DNA of 64,000 nucleotides. It comes from Pseudomonadota bacterium (GTDB taxonomy: Bacteria > Myxococcota_A > UBA796 > CAJQPC01). Position numbers and translations under genes: made by a program. The notes under the pieces are model-generated. The model had not been told where the DNA came from, did not search any database, and saw nothing but the letters and a program-made list of their open reading frames with translations. Below, in pieces: positions 25,531 to 35,078 of this stretch (position 1 is the stretch's first letter; each line of letters begins with the position of its first letter). The stretch lies in NCBI GenBank assembly GCA_024228935.1, contig JAAESX010000086.1, positions 1 to 64,000 on the forward strand, in the 5' to 3' direction.

Positions 25531-25546
25531 GGCCCGGGATGATGAC

Positions 25547-26296
25547 TCAGTCGGGGCAGACCTCGCGGGCATCCCCGTCGATCCGGACCTGCAAGCAGCC
25601 CTGCGTCGTGCCGTCGAGCGCGATCTCGATGTCGCTCGCGCCCTTCAGGCGGACGTTTCCGTAGACGCCCTCGGCGGTGTGCGCGTAGTTCCCGGCGATC
25701 GAGATGTCACCCAGCCCAGGCAGCTTGGCGATGGCCCCGGGCAGCAGCGTGCAGGCCTCGTCTTCGGGGTTCGTGTCGGTGCACTCGTACGTGCCGATGA
25801 CGCCGAGCTCGGTGTCCCCGGTCGTGCAGCTCGCGTGGTGCCACTCGGCCCAGTCCTCCCCGTCCAGGGCAGACCACCGGACGTGGCCGTCCACCACCAC
25901 GGTCTGGCCGCGGTCGTCCACGGCGAACGCGTCAGCGTCGATCCAGCTCTCCCGCCGGAGATCGCGTTGGGTGCTGCTCGTCCGGACGTTCTGCGCCTCG
26001 ATCGACCCGGCGTACATCGTGTCCAGCGCTGAGCTGCAGCCGTCGGCCTCGAAGCGGAGCCAGTCCCGCTCCTCCTCTCGATCGGGGCAGTCAGCACCCT
26101 CGCGGCTGTCCCACTCGGCCATCATCAGGTTCGAGCGGAAGGCCCCTTCGCAGTCGCGCAGCGTGATGGCGACCGCGGCCTGGAGGTCGGACCAGGCGAC
26201 ATCCACGGGCTCGGTGTAGCTGGCGACTGCGGTGTCATCGGTCTGCAGGGCGTCGATCGCGGCGGGGGGCGCGCAGGCGAGGAGGACGAACAGCAC
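25547..26296 (-). CDS. Cys-rich lipoprotein of unknown function
   Basis: 249 residues from GTG 26296: MLFVLLACAPPAAID, lipid Cys at residue 8. The mature part contains many paired Cys (LRDCEGAF, ADCPDREEE, DGCSSALD, SCTTGD, YECTDTN, EACTLLPG, GCLQVR, EVCPD) and a C-terminal beta region (ISIAGNYAHTAEGVYGNVRL). No family is recognised. It lies divergently to the CotH lipoprotein gene with only 94 bases between the starts. A secreted disulfide-bonded structural or binding protein is the safest reading. Confidence 0.75.
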   Translation of the reverse strand: MLFVLLACAPPAAIDALQTDDTAVASYTEPVDVAWSDLQAAVAITLRDCEGAFRSNLMMAEWDSREGADCPDREEERDWLRFEADGCSSALDTMYAGSIEAQNVRTSSTQRDLRRESWIDADAFAVDDRGQTVVVDGHVRWSALDGEDWAEWHHASCTTGDTELGVIGTYECTDTNPEDEACTLLPGAIAKLPGLGDISIAGNYAHTAEGVYGNVRLKGASDIEIALDGTTQGCLQVRIDGDAREVCPD

Positions 26297-26390
26297 GGCG
26301 GCTCCGGTTCGAGTGTGTGGGAACCGTACGGACGCTCGGGCCTCCAGCCGATGGCGCGCCGATGACGCCGGTCTGTGGAATGGTGCCGAG

Positions 26391-28697
26391 GTGGTGTGGC
26401 TCTTCCTGTCCTGTGCGGCGACGGATCCGGGCGTCGTCGAGCCCGCCCTCGAGGACACCCAGATCGAGCAGGTCCCGGGCGTCGAGCCCGTCGACGAGGT
26501 CCACCCGGTCTTCCGCGAGGATGTCGTGCACGAGCTGGTCGTCACGCTCACCGACGAGGCGTGGGCAGAACTGGCTGCCGACGGGCGCACCTATGTCCCG
26601 GCCGTGTTCGCGGACGGCGAGGTCGAGCTCGACGTGGGGCTCCGCATCAAGGGCTGGAGCAGCTCGCAGCCGCTCACCGGGAAGCCCAGCCTGAAGGTGG
26701 ACTTCGACCGCTTCGTGACCGGGCAGCGCTGGCACGACCTCGAGGCCCTCGACCTGCACGCCGAGCTGACTGACGCTGCGGCGCTGTCCGAGTGGGCGGC
26801 GTACCGGCTGTTCCGCGACCAGGGGCTGCCGGCCTCGCGCACCGGGTGGGCGCACCTGGAGCTGTCGGGCCTCGACTGCGGGTTCTACACGCTGGTCGAG
26901 AAGAAGGACGACCAGCTGCTCGAGGTCTGGTGGGACGACACCAGCGGCAGTCTCTACGAGTCCTCGTCCGAGGCCTGGCCGTGTGACCTGGACGACCCCG
27001 GGTGCGACTGCTGGGAGGCCGACGAGGAGGGCTCGGGCGACACCCGCGACGACCTGGTCGAGCTGTGCGAGGCGGTGACCTCGGAAGATTTCGAGACCGT
27101 CCTGGCCGATGTGCCCGAGTTCCTGCCGTTCATGGCCACCGAGATCCTCATCGGCGCCCACGACCACTACGCCGGGTACTCGGGCAACGTGTACCTGTAC
27201 CACCAGCCCAGCGACGGCTCGTGGACCTTCATCCCCAGCTCGATGAACAACCAGTTCGGGTCGAGTCGCAGCGCGGCGCCGACCTGCTCGGCCACCGCCT
27301 ACACGCTGGCGGACTACCAGCACGGCATCCTCGCGAGCCGGTGTCAGGGCGACCCGGCGTGTCTCGAGGAGCTGTACGTCGCGCTCCAGGCGAGCATCGA
27401 ACACCTCGAGTCCAGCTCGCTGATCGAAGACATGGACGCGGTCGAGGAGCTCATCACCCCATGGGTCGAGGCGGACCCGAAGAGCCCGTGGAGCGCCGAC
27501 CAGTTTCATGGCCAGATCGACTGCATCCAGGACTGGCTGCGGGCGCGTCCGGCCCAGCTGGCGGCCGAGCTGCCCGAGCCCTGCCTGGGCGAGGGAGACG
27601 ACCTGGACATCGTCGGGACCGGCACGCTGTCGTCGAACCAGCGCTGCGACCGGGACACGCCCGAGGCGCCGGTCTGGTCGGTCCTCGGCGTGTCGGGCGG
27701 GTCGGTGACGCTGTCCGAGGTCCCCGTCGGGCTCGACGTCGGCGACGAGGTCCTGTTCTTCGTGATGCGGAGCGCCGATGCCGGGCAGGTCGGCCAGTTC
27801 GAGTTCGGCGAGGTCCAGGAGATCGACGGCGCCACGGTCGTCCTCGACCGGAGCCCGCCGGCCGGTGATGTCGCGACGCTCCAACGGGTCCCGAGCTTCG
27901 AGCAGGTCCACGTCGAAGGCCACCTGACGACCGGGGCCTGGGACGGCGAGACCGGGGGCGTCCTGGCGTTCCGGGCGGACCGCGTCACCATCGCCGACGG
28001 CGGCGTCATCGGCATGAGCGGGCGCGGCTATCGGGGCGGAGGCACCGGCCCGAGCTTCAACACCGACGGGTTCCAGGGCGAGTCGCTGACGGGCACGGGG
28101 CTCGGGGGCGGCACCCCGGGCGGGGGCTACAACGCCGCGACCATCGGCGGCGTTGCGAACCTGGGGGGCGGCGGCGCGCTGATCTGCGGTGGCGGCGGCG
28201 AGCACGCGGGTGGCGCGACCGCGGCGGAGAGCTGGAACGGCGTCGCCGACCCCGCGCTGCCCGGCCAGGTGACCGGCGACGCCAGCGTGGAGCAGCCACT
28301 GATGGGCTCGGGTGGGGGAGGCGTCGCCTGGATCTACGACCACCTGGGGCCCGGCGGCGCGGGCGGAGGTGTCGTGCTCATCTGGGCTGACGACATCCTG
28401 GTCGAGGGCGTCGGCGGCATCGCGGCGACGGGCGAGACGACGGGCTCCTGGAGCCGCGGCGACTACACCTACGGCGCGGGGGGCGGTGCCGGAGGGACGA
28501 TCTGGCTCGCCGCCGAAGAGCTCTCACTCGCCGCCGGAGCGCTGAACGCCGAGGGCGGGCTCGGGTACTCCGAGGTCGAGCGGCCGGGCGGCGACGGCGG
28601 CGTGGGTCGCATCCGCGTCGACTGCGAGGAGGTCAACGGCGAGGTCTGCTCGGCCGACTCGCTGTCCGGGCTGGCCGTCCCCGACGTCGGCTACTGA
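26391..28697 (+). CDS. CotH-kinase-family lipoprotein with glycine-rich C-terminal domain
   Basis: 768 residues from GTG 26391 (second GTG at 26394), with short signal VVWLFLSC. The N-terminal half follows the CotH pattern: VHELVVTLTDEAWAEL, LRIKGWSSSQPLTGKPSLKV, HDLEALDLHAEL, AYRLFRDQGLPASRTGWAHL, GFYTLVEKKDDQLL and the Asn-containing SSMNNQFGSS. CotH kinases phosphorylate protein Ser with an atypical kinase fold in spores and occur widely in bacteria without spores. The C-terminal 270 residues are Gly-rich beta sequence (GGGTPGGGYN, GGGGAWIY-like runs) with paired Cys near the end, resembling Gly-rich surface proteins. A second, shorter CotH gene is at 59404-60564. The combination suggests an exported kinase tethered to a surface fibre. 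Confidence 0.85.
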   Translation: MVWLFLSCAATDPGVVEPALEDTQIEQVPGVEPVDEVHPVFREDVVHELVVTLTDEAWAELAADGRTYVPAVFADGEVELDVGLRIKGWSSSQPLTGKPSLKVDFDRFVTGQRWHDLEALDLHAELTDAAALSEWAAYRLFRDQGLPASRTGWAHLELSGLDCGFYTLVEKKDDQLLEVWWDDTSGSLYESSSEAWPCDLDDPGCDCWEADEEGSGDTRDDLVELCEAVTSEDFETVLADVPEFLPFMATEILIGAHDHYAGYSGNVYLYHQPSDGSWTFIPSSMNNQFGSSRSAAPTCSATAYTLADYQHGILASRCQGDPACLEELYVALQASIEHLESSSLIEDMDAVEELITPWVEADPKSPWSADQFHGQIDCIQDWLRARPAQLAAELPEPCLGEGDDLDIVGTGTLSSNQRCDRDTPEAPVWSVLGVSGGSVTLSEVPVGLDVGDEVLFFVMRSADAGQVGQFEFGEVQEIDGATVVLDRSPPAGDVATLQRVPSFEQVHVEGHLTTGAWDGETGGVLAFRADRVTIADGGVIGMSGRGYRGGGTGPSFNTDGFQGESLTGTGLGGGTPGGGYNAATIGGVANLGGGGALICGGGGEHAGGATAAESWNGVADPALPGQVTGDASVEQPLMGSGGGGVAWIYDHLGPGGAGGGVVLIWADDILVEGVGGIAATGETTGSWSRGDYTYGAGGGAGGTIWLAAEELSLAAGALNAEGGLGYSEVERPGGDGGVGRIRVDCEEVNGEVCSADSLSGLAVPDVGY

Positions 28698-28701
28698 CCC
28701 G

Positions 28702-31110
28702 TCAGCTCGGTACCACGACGGCGTCGAGTCGCCATCGCGTTCCCTCTGCGCTGGAGACGGTGACCACGGCGTCGCGCAGCCCGAGGGCCCGCAAGCTCGA
28801 GATGGCCACCTCGCCACGGCGTCGGCCGCTGTCTCCGACGAGCTGTCGGTCAGGCCAGGTCTGTGCGACGAGCTCGGGCAGGGTGAGTCCGTCCGGGGTG
28901 GCGGCCAGCGCACCCAGGGCGCGCTTCAGGACGTACTTCCGGGCCAGGGAGACCGGCTCTTCACCTGGCGCCTGGAACCAGCCACCGTCCTGGGCGACTC
29001 GCAGGCCGTCGCGACGCGCGATCAGCGCGCTCAGCACGTGGTGTTCGAGGCGTCGTGTCGTGGCGGCGGGCGCCGCTCCCTCTCGTGCCTCGGCCAGCAG
29101 GGAGTGCAGGTGCGCGAGCTGTGGGGTGCCCTCGATGCGGGGGAGCAGCTCGTCCACCAGCGCGTCGTCCCCCAGGTCCGCGCCGATGAGGGCCCCCACG
29201 ACATACGCCGCCAGCTCCGTTCCTCGGTGTGGGCGTCCGACCGTCTCGAACAGCTCGGTGGCGCCGTCGAGCTCCACACGCGCCCGAGCGGGATCGCCGA
29301 CCGCGGCCGCCCGGACCGCTCGCCAGCCCAGGAGCTCAGCCCGGGAGAAGGGTGCGAGGCGCCGCTGGACCTCCTCGGGGCTCGATAGTCCGAGCGCGCG
29401 GTCCAGCTCGAGCTCCGGGACGCGGCCACGGACGTACAGGAAGCTGGCCCCCTGCAGCGCCTGGTTCGCGGCCTCGTCGCGACGACCCAGGCGCAGGAAC
29501 AGCTCCGTGGCCTCGGCCAGCATCCGGCTGGCCTCGGCCCACTGTTCCAGGTCCGCGTGGAGCGCGCCGGTGAGGACCAGCACCGTCGGCCCTTCTTCGC
29601 ACTGGGTGCGGCGCCACAGCGGATCGATCGGCAGCATCTGGGCCAGCAGCTCGGTGGAGTCCTGTCCGATGCCTCGTCGCAACAGCGTGCGAAGGATGGT
29701 GAGCTTCACGACCCGCAGGGGGTGCACCTCGGGGTCGGAGCAGGCCAGAGCGCTGTCGAGCCCTTCGAGCGCCCCGTCGTAGTCGCCGGTCCAGTAGCGA
29801 CCGATGGCGTCGCGGTAGAGCACGTCCCCCTCGATCGGGGTGCCCGCCGCCAGCTCCACCGCCTCAGCGCGCAGACGAGCGCCGTCCTCGCGCTCGCCGG
29901 TGACCTCGAGCAGGCGGGCGCGCAGCGACATCTGGTCGACGGCCTCCAGGCTCCCGGTTGGTGCGGGCCGGCGGTCCAGAGCGGCCAGCCCTGTGGGGCC
30001 GTCGTTCCGGCGAATGGCCGTCTTGGCAACGAACGTCCCCCAGCGTGCGGCGAGCAGCGGCTCGCCGCCGGCTGGCAGGGCCGCGTCGATCTCCAGGATG
30101 CGCGTCTCGGGGCCCAGGCGCTGGCAGACGACCGCTTGCAGGCAGGCTGCGCGGAGCGCCACGTCCATGTCCTCGCCCTTGCACAGGAGCTCGAGCGCGG
30201 GGACGTCCTCTGCAAGGCGCGCGGTCTCCCTGCGCCACCCGCCGTGCTCCACCTGCTTCGCGAGCGCTTCCCAGGCCGGGAGCAGCCCGGACAGCGCGTC
30301 CGTCAGGCGTTGCTCGCCCGCTGCACCGCCGTCGTCGACCGGGCCCGCCAGGGGGCGCAGGCGGACCGTCGTCGCCCCGGCGGGGAAGACCTCGGCCAGG
30401 CCTGCCGCCACCAGCTCGGACACCACCGGGGTCGCATCGCCGCCGCACAGCGTGGAGAGGAGCCGCACCGTGACCGGTCCGGGCATGTGAGCCAGGGCCT
30501 CGATCAGGGGCCGGCGAAGGGCGACAGGCGCCTCGGCGTTCGTCCGCGTCCGTGGCTCGAGCAGGTCGCTGACGTCGAGCACGGCGAGCTGGCGGGCCGC
30601 CTTGACCAGCTCGCCTGGGACGCCGCCGAGGGCCGACGACAGGCGCATCAGCTGGGTCGTGGGCAGCATGGCCGAGCGGGCGGGGTGGGCGAGGCGGTGG
30701 CGCAGGAGCGCGGCCCCGGCCGTCGCGCTGAGTGGCCCGACGGCCACGTGGTGCAGTCCGTCGTCCAGCTCGCGCTGGCTTGTCAGCAGGACGGGCACGG
30801 CGAACCCCTCCAGCAGGTCGGCGAGCCGGTCAGGGCTCTCGTCGGCGCGGATGCCATCGAGGACCACGAGCTCGGCGACGTCGCGAAGCCCGGTGGTCGC
30901 GCCGGGGAGCGCTGCGGGCGCCAGCGAGGCCCGTGCGTCGATCCAGAGCACGGGCCGGTCGACGCAGAACGAGGCCGCCAGCGCCGACTTGCCGATCCCC
31001 GCTGGGCCGACCAGGACCACCACGCGGGACGCGTCGAGCGCAGCCGCGACCCGGTCCTGGTCTGTCTGTCGTCCGGTCAGGAGCATGAGCGGCCTCTGGA
31101 GCCCGACCAT
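28702..31110 (-). CDS. STAND-type P-loop ATPase with TPR-like repeats and C-terminal winged helix
   Basis: 802 residues. The P-loop VVLVGPAGIGKSALAASFC near residue 27 and a Walker-B-like LVVLDGI are followed by a Leu-rich ATPase-linked region. A long alpha-helical repeat part follows (EWAEASRMLAEATELF-like units at about 430-680). The last 90 residues (RKYVLKRALGALAATPDGL, LPELVAQTWPD, VAISSLRALGL) read as a winged-helix DNA-binding or effector-type domain of the SARP/OmpR style. Such MalT-like or LuxR-like regulators switch on when a ligand releases autoinhibition. It is divergent from the M23/lectin lipoprotein gene 87 bases away, a plausible target. ATG 31110 was chosen over an upstream non-coding-like extension. 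Confidence 0.75.
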   Translation of the reverse strand: MVGLQRPLMLLTGRQTDQDRVAAALDASRVVVLVGPAGIGKSALAASFCVDRPVLWIDARASLAPAALPGATTGLRDVAELVVLDGIRADESPDRLADLLEGFAVPVLLTSQRELDDGLHHVAVGPLSATAGAALLRHRLAHPARSAMLPTTQLMRLSSALGGVPGELVKAARQLAVLDVSDLLEPRTRTNAEAPVALRRPLIEALAHMPGPVTVRLLSTLCGGDATPVVSELVAAGLAEVFPAGATTVRLRPLAGPVDDGGAAGEQRLTDALSGLLPAWEALAKQVEHGGWRRETARLAEDVPALELLCKGEDMDVALRAACLQAVVCQRLGPETRILEIDAALPAGGEPLLAARWGTFVAKTAIRRNDGPTGLAALDRRPAPTGSLEAVDQMSLRARLLEVTGEREDGARLRAEAVELAAGTPIEGDVLYRDAIGRYWTGDYDGALEGLDSALACSDPEVHPLRVVKLTILRTLLRRGIGQDSTELLAQMLPIDPLWRRTQCEEGPTVLVLTGALHADLEQWAEASRMLAEATELFLRLGRRDEAANQALQGASFLYVRGRVPELELDRALGLSSPEEVQRRLAPFSRAELLGWRAVRAAAVGDPARARVELDGATELFETVGRPHRGTELAAYVVGALIGADLGDDALVDELLPRIEGTPQLAHLHSLLAEAREGAAPAATTRRLEHHVLSALIARRDGLRVAQDGGWFQAPGEEPVSLARKYVLKRALGALAATPDGLTLPELVAQTWPDRQLVGDSGRRRGEVAISSLRALGLRDAVVTVSSAEGTRWRLDAVVVPS

Positions 31111-31197
31111 AGCCCCTGTCCAACTCTTGAGTCTCCTTTGAGTAGAGCTGGTGGGGCTGGAGTGAGAGTTTGAGCGCGGCACCCACCGAGGACGACG

Positions 31198-32274
31198 ATG
31201 CGCTCACTCTCCACCAACACTCCCCTGCGACTCGCCGCGACCTCGCTGGTGTTCACCAGCCTGGTCGGCTGCTCCCAGCTCTTCGAAGACGCGGAGTTCA
31301 ACAAGTTCCGCCCGGGCGACCCTCGTTCCTCGGCCTGGTGCCCGCCAGAGATGGAGCACTTCCCCGTCGAGGCTGCCCACAACATCGGGTACGACCACGC
31401 GAGCTGCGGCACCGGGACCTGCGAGATCAGCTGTCCCGACTGGAACGCGAACTCCGACTGGGGTGGCGACCATCACGGCATCGATGTCTTCGCCTACCAG
31501 CGCGCTCCGCTGGTCGCCGTAGCGGCAGGCGAGATCGTCGCGGTGGGGACGCCGAGCAGCACGTCGGGCCTCCGCGTCCGGCTCCGCGATGCGTGCGGTT
31601 GGGAGTACTACTACGGCCACATGGACGAGGCCGTCGTCTACGAAGGGCAGTGGGTCGAGCCCGGCCAGCTGCTCGGGTACATGGGCTACACGGGGACCGG
31701 CTCGACGCACCTGCACTTCAACGTCTCCGACGACGGCGACTACAGCAACGACATCAACCCCTTCGACCTGCTGAACGCGACCAGCGCGACCGCCTGCGAC
31801 AGCGGGGAGACCTGGACGGAAGAGGAGGAGGAGAGCCCGGACGACACCTCAGAGGACACCACCGACGACACGACCGAGGTCGAAGAAGAAGAGGAAGAGT
31901 CGACGGACAGCAGCGGGGACTCGAACTTCGGCGAGTGCGGCTGGGCCACGGGCGACGCGTACCTGTTCGCCAACGAGGGGATCGAGAGCTGCGATGGCCG
32001 CTTCACCCTGCTCATGCAGGACGACGGCAACCTGGTCCTGTACAAGAACGGCTCGGGTGCGCTCTGGAACGCTGGGACCCACGGCAACGCCGGGGCGGCG
32101 GCCGTCCTTCAGGCTGACGGGAACCTGGTCGTCTACAGCGCCTGGGGCACGGCGCTGTGGTGGTCGGGCACGGACGGGCACCCGAACACCATCATGTGGG
32201 TGTCGGACAACGGTGACCTGGTGATCTACGACGGCTGGGACGTGGTCTGGAACTCGGGGACCGGCTGGTACTGA
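31198..32274 (+). CDS. M23 (LytM) peptidase-like lipoprotein with B-type mannose-lectin domain
   Basis: 358 residues. Signal MRSLSTNTPLRLAATSLVF ends in a lipobox (VGC, Cys about 25). The LytM metallopeptidase core has HHGIDVF (zinc His and Asp), YYYGHMDE and HLHFNV (HxH), so a zinc endopeptidase acting on peptidoglycan cross-links is likely. An acidic Glu/Thr/Ser linker of about 50 residues leads to a bulb-type lectin domain with three QDDGNLVLY-like repeats (QADGNLVVY, SDNGDLVIY), the mannose-binding signature. The fusion would tether a wall hydrolase that also binds sugars. It is divergent from the STAND regulator. Confidence 0.9.
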   Translation: MRSLSTNTPLRLAATSLVFTSLVGCSQLFEDAEFNKFRPGDPRSSAWCPPEMEHFPVEAAHNIGYDHASCGTGTCEISCPDWNANSDWGGDHHGIDVFAYQRAPLVAVAAGEIVAVGTPSSTSGLRVRLRDACGWEYYYGHMDEAVVYEGQWVEPGQLLGYMGYTGTGSTHLHFNVSDDGDYSNDINPFDLLNATSATACDSGETWTEEEEESPDDTSEDTTDDTTEVEEEEEESTDSSGDSNFGECGWATGDAYLFANEGIESCDGRFTLLMQDDGNLVLYKNGSGALWNAGTHGNAGAAAVLQADGNLVVYSAWGTALWWSGTDGHPNTIMWVSDNGDLVIYDGWDVVWNSGTGWY

Positions 32275-32305
32275 CCGGCTGATCGCTTCGGGCTATCGGA
32301 GCCGC

Positions 32306-32929
32306 ATGAAACGTCGGCTCGCGCTGGCGACGCTGTCGAACGGGTGGGAAGCGCACGGCGGCATCGACGACTGGCGAGCCCACCAACGCATCGAGCTCGA
32401 GCTGGAGGGGGTGGTCGAGCTTCCGCCTGCCCGCTGGGCGTTCGGTGTCGAGACGGCGAGTCCCAGCGTGACGCTGCACTACGACCCCTCGGTGTGGGGC
32501 GAGGGGACGATGTGGCTGGACGAGGGCGGCTCGGTCCAGGAGCGAGTCCTCGACCCCGCGGCCCCGGATCTGCTCGCGGACTCGGTGCGGCATCTGGTCG
32601 AGTTCACGTTCTCGATGGACAGCGCCGACGTGCTCCACACGCTCCCCGACGTCGACGGTCACAGCCGGCTGTTCGCGAGCTGGGGAGACTCGGCGCCGCA
32701 GCGCGACATCGACCAGTACATCCTGTGGTTCGACGCAGAGCACGTCCTGCGGCGGTTCGACAGCACCGGCCGGGCGATCGCGCCGTTCATCCGGGCCGAG
32801 GTCACGTTCGAGGACTACCGGGACGCCGGAGGTTTCTTGCTGCCGGGCCATGTCGAGGTGCGCCGCCCCGGCCCCGGCGGAGCTCTCGTGCACGCTTGGA
32901 CGCTGCGCGAGGCGCGGCTCGTGCGCTAG
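32306..32929 (+). CDS. Conserved hypothetical protein, LolA-like beta fold
   Basis: 207 residues from ATG 32306, 31 bases after the M23 gene. There is no signal peptide. The start AHGGIDDWRAHQRIELELEG, followed by alternating strands (VTLHYDPSVWGEGTMWLDEG) and a C-terminal IRAEVTFEDYRDAGGFLLPG HVEV segment, recalls outer-membrane-lipoprotein-sorting-like proteins that bind lipids in a half-barrel. Without an export signal it would act in the cytoplasm unless the start is wrong. The stop overlaps the convergent metallohydrolase gene by four bases. Function unknown. Confidence 0.65.
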   Translation: MKRRLALATLSNGWEAHGGIDDWRAHQRIELELEGVVELPPARWAFGVETASPSVTLHYDPSVWGEGTMWLDEGGSVQERVLDPAAPDLLADSVRHLVEFTFSMDSADVLHTLPDVDGHSRLFASWGDSAPQRDIDQYILWFDAEHVLRRFDSTGRAIAPFIRAEVTFEDYRDAGGFLLPGHVEVRRPGPGGALVHAWTLREARLVR

Positions 32930-35046
32930 CGCCCGGCCCGCTCTTCGGCCTTCTCCCACATCCGTACGTACGCCTCGGCGGACCGGAACAGCGGCTCCAG
33001 GTCCTCGTCCGAGGCGGCGTCGTGCCGCGCGTCCTCGATGAGCTCCGGGATCATGCCGATGTGCACGAAGCCGTCGACGTTGTAGTCGACAGGGCGCTCT
33101 CCGATGAACGGCTCGGTGAACGTGACGTCGCCGGCGTAGCTCTCGAAGGGGTACTCGATGGGCTCGGTCTGGTCCTCGCAGCGGACGAACCGGCCCTCCC
33201 TCTTGCCCGCGAAGCCATTCAGGTCGAACGCGAAGCCGAGCGAGGGGTAGCTGCCCATCTCGCCGCGTAGCTCCATCGTCGAGAGGGCGCCTCGGATCGT
33301 GCTGCCCGGGTCGTCGGGGTCCTGACATTGGCCGAACCCGATGCCGCTAAAGCCGTCGAGCGCGAACAGTCGTCCGTCCCAGTGCCGCCCGTGCGTCCCG
33401 AGGGCTGGGTAGTCGTTGGCCTCGAGCAGCTCGTAGGCGCGGGCATACGAGTGCGCCGGCAGGTGGTCCAGCTCGATGAGCATGCCGCGCTGCATCAGAC
33501 CGGCGAACAGCGCCTCGCCGACGGGCGTCAGGGTGCCGTTCTGGCAGTAGTCCCCGTCCAGGCTCCCATCCAGCAGGTACTCGGCGTTGTCGATGGCGAC
33601 GTCCAGCGGTGACGTCGGGAAGTCGCTCATGTCCACGGGCGGGTCGCTCATGAACTCGTCGCGGGGCTCCAACAGCCCGCTCAGGGTGACGCCGCCGCCG
33701 TCGAACCCGGTCGGGACCCCCTCGGGGCAGTCCTCGGTCTGGTTCGTGAAGTGGCCACTGTTGAAGAAGTTGCCGGCCTCGAGGAACCCGTTGCTGCCGT
33801 CCCCCGGCGTGAACGCGTTGTCGTACTTGTGGTTCGGGAACACCGCCCGGACCCCGCGGTCCCAGTACAGATCCAGCTGCTCGTCGACGTACGCCTCGTC
33901 GCAGACGGGACCTCCCTCGCGTGGGGTCAGGTTGCATCGGAAGAGGTCCGAGGTCTCGATGCCCAGGACCACGGCCAGCTTGCCGTCCTGGATGACCTGT
34001 CGTGCCTCGGCGGGCGTCGTCACGATGCGGAACCACCCCTTGCCGGGGCCGCCGTGCTGGGCGTCGATCCAGTCCTGCATCGCCCACGCTTCGTCGATGG
34101 TCCGGTCCACCGCGGTCATGTCGTCGCAGTCGTAGCGGGCGGGGGCGATGCCCTCGCCGACCATCAGGTTGCAGATGACCGAGTTGCTGGTGGCGTGGTT
34201 CACGACCAGGCGCAGCCCCGACATCCACGAGCGCTCCAGCCACCGGTGGTACTGAGTCTGGTGCGTGCTGCGATTCGTCGCGTTCGGCCAGTCGCTGAAG
34301 GTGGGGAACCCGTCGGTGGCGTGGTTGTCGACGTCCAACTCGCCGCGGCCCAGGCTTGCCAGCAGGGTGACCATCAGGTTCGTGTCGTTTCCGTCCCCAT
34401 CCCACACGTACCCGAAGAAGTCACGCCTCCCCATCTCGCCGTGGGCCGCTGCACAGTCCGGCAGGGCGTGCTCGACGCCCAGTCGGTGGTAGGCGCCTCC
34501 GTGATACATGTAGCCGCCGAACGCGTTGTTGGTCAGCAGGTGACTGTGCGCGTCCGTGAAGCCGTACAGATCGCCGTCGTCCCAGGTTGTCTGTGTCACC
34601 TCGCCCGAGGCGTCGAGCGACAGCTCCGGGAACTCCGCGCAGCCTTCGGCGTCCTCGAGCGTGAGCTCCTGGGCGCGCCAGTCCCTTCCCACCAGGTCGT
34701 TCTTCCCGAGCCACAGATCGGTCGCCCGGTTCCGTAGGACGAGTCCGTCCGCGAACACCCACTCGGCGGGCGAGACGAGCCCGTCTTCGAGGGTGGTCAT
34801 GTCGCTCTCGAGCTCGGTCGCCCGCTCGTAGGCCCCGGTCAGGTACCCCTCGTTCGAGTCGTAGAGCAGGTACGTGCCCAGGTCGGAAGCCTGGAGCCGA
34901 AACGGCTCGCCCACGTCTCCCCAGTCGTAGCCGTCGCCGTCTCGAGCCAGCGCTTTGCGGCCCGCATGGACCGTGACGCACCGGTCGTCCTGTGCGTCGA
35001 GGTCGAGATCGGCGGCGCCGTTGCAGGCCAGCAGGCCAAGAAGCAT
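32926..35046 (-). CDS. Secreted metal-dependent hydrolase, membrane-dipeptidase-like (M19/amidohydrolase), lipoprotein
   Basis: 706 residues from ATG 35046: MLLGLLACNGAAD with lipid Cys 8. After a 170-residue N-terminal beta region comes a TIM-barrel hydrolase: FTDAHSHLLTN (first metal His pair), RLVVNHATSN, KLAVVLGIETSDLF, RAVFPNHKYDNAFTPGDG, LIELDHLPAHSYARAY and ALGTHGRHWDGR. The order of His/Asp/Glu sites fits renal-dipeptidase-like or amidohydrolase enzymes that split dipeptides or amides using one or two metals. Cys residues near metal-side loops (FRCNLT, PVCDEAY) probably form disulfides. It is divergent from the FG-GAP lipoprotein, with 32 bases between starts. Confidence 0.8.
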   Translation of the reverse strand: MLLGLLACNGAADLDLDAQDDRCVTVHAGRKALARDGDGYDWGDVGEPFRLQASDLGTYLLYDSNEGYLTGAYERATELESDMTTLEDGLVSPAEWVFADGLVLRNRATDLWLGKNDLVGRDWRAQELTLEDAEGCAEFPELSLDASGEVTQTTWDDGDLYGFTDAHSHLLTNNAFGGYMYHGGAYHRLGVEHALPDCAAAHGEMGRRDFFGYVWDGDGNDTNLMVTLLASLGRGELDVDNHATDGFPTFSDWPNATNRSTHQTQYHRWLERSWMSGLRLVVNHATSNSVICNLMVGEGIAPARYDCDDMTAVDRTIDEAWAMQDWIDAQHGGPGKGWFRIVTTPAEARQVIQDGKLAVVLGIETSDLFRCNLTPREGGPVCDEAYVDEQLDLYWDRGVRAVFPNHKYDNAFTPGDGSNGFLEAGNFFNSGHFTNQTEDCPEGVPTGFDGGGVTLSGLLEPRDEFMSDPPVDMSDFPTSPLDVAIDNAEYLLDGSLDGDYCQNGTLTPVGEALFAGLMQRGMLIELDHLPAHSYARAYELLEANDYPALGTHGRHWDGRLFALDGFSGIGFGQCQDPDDPGSTIRGALSTMELRGEMGSYPSLGFAFDLNGFAGKREGRFVRCEDQTEPIEYPFESYAGDVTFTEPFIGERPVDYNVDGFVHIGMIPELIEDARHDAASDEDLEPLFRSAEAYVRMWEKAEERAGR

Positions 35047-35078
35047 GAGACAGCCTATCGCCTGGAGTAGAACAAGGG

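Noticed and set aside
24037..25542. 501-codon plus-strand ORF opposite the YfcC-type transporter
   Set aside because: Asp/Glu/His/Gln-rich antisense of a hydrophobic membrane protein; the minus strand has clear transporter motifs.
26235..28343. 702-codon minus-strand ORF opposite the CotH lipoprotein
   Set aside because: Low-complexity Arg/Asp/Val composition and no motifs; the plus strand carries the CotH and Gly-rich pattern.
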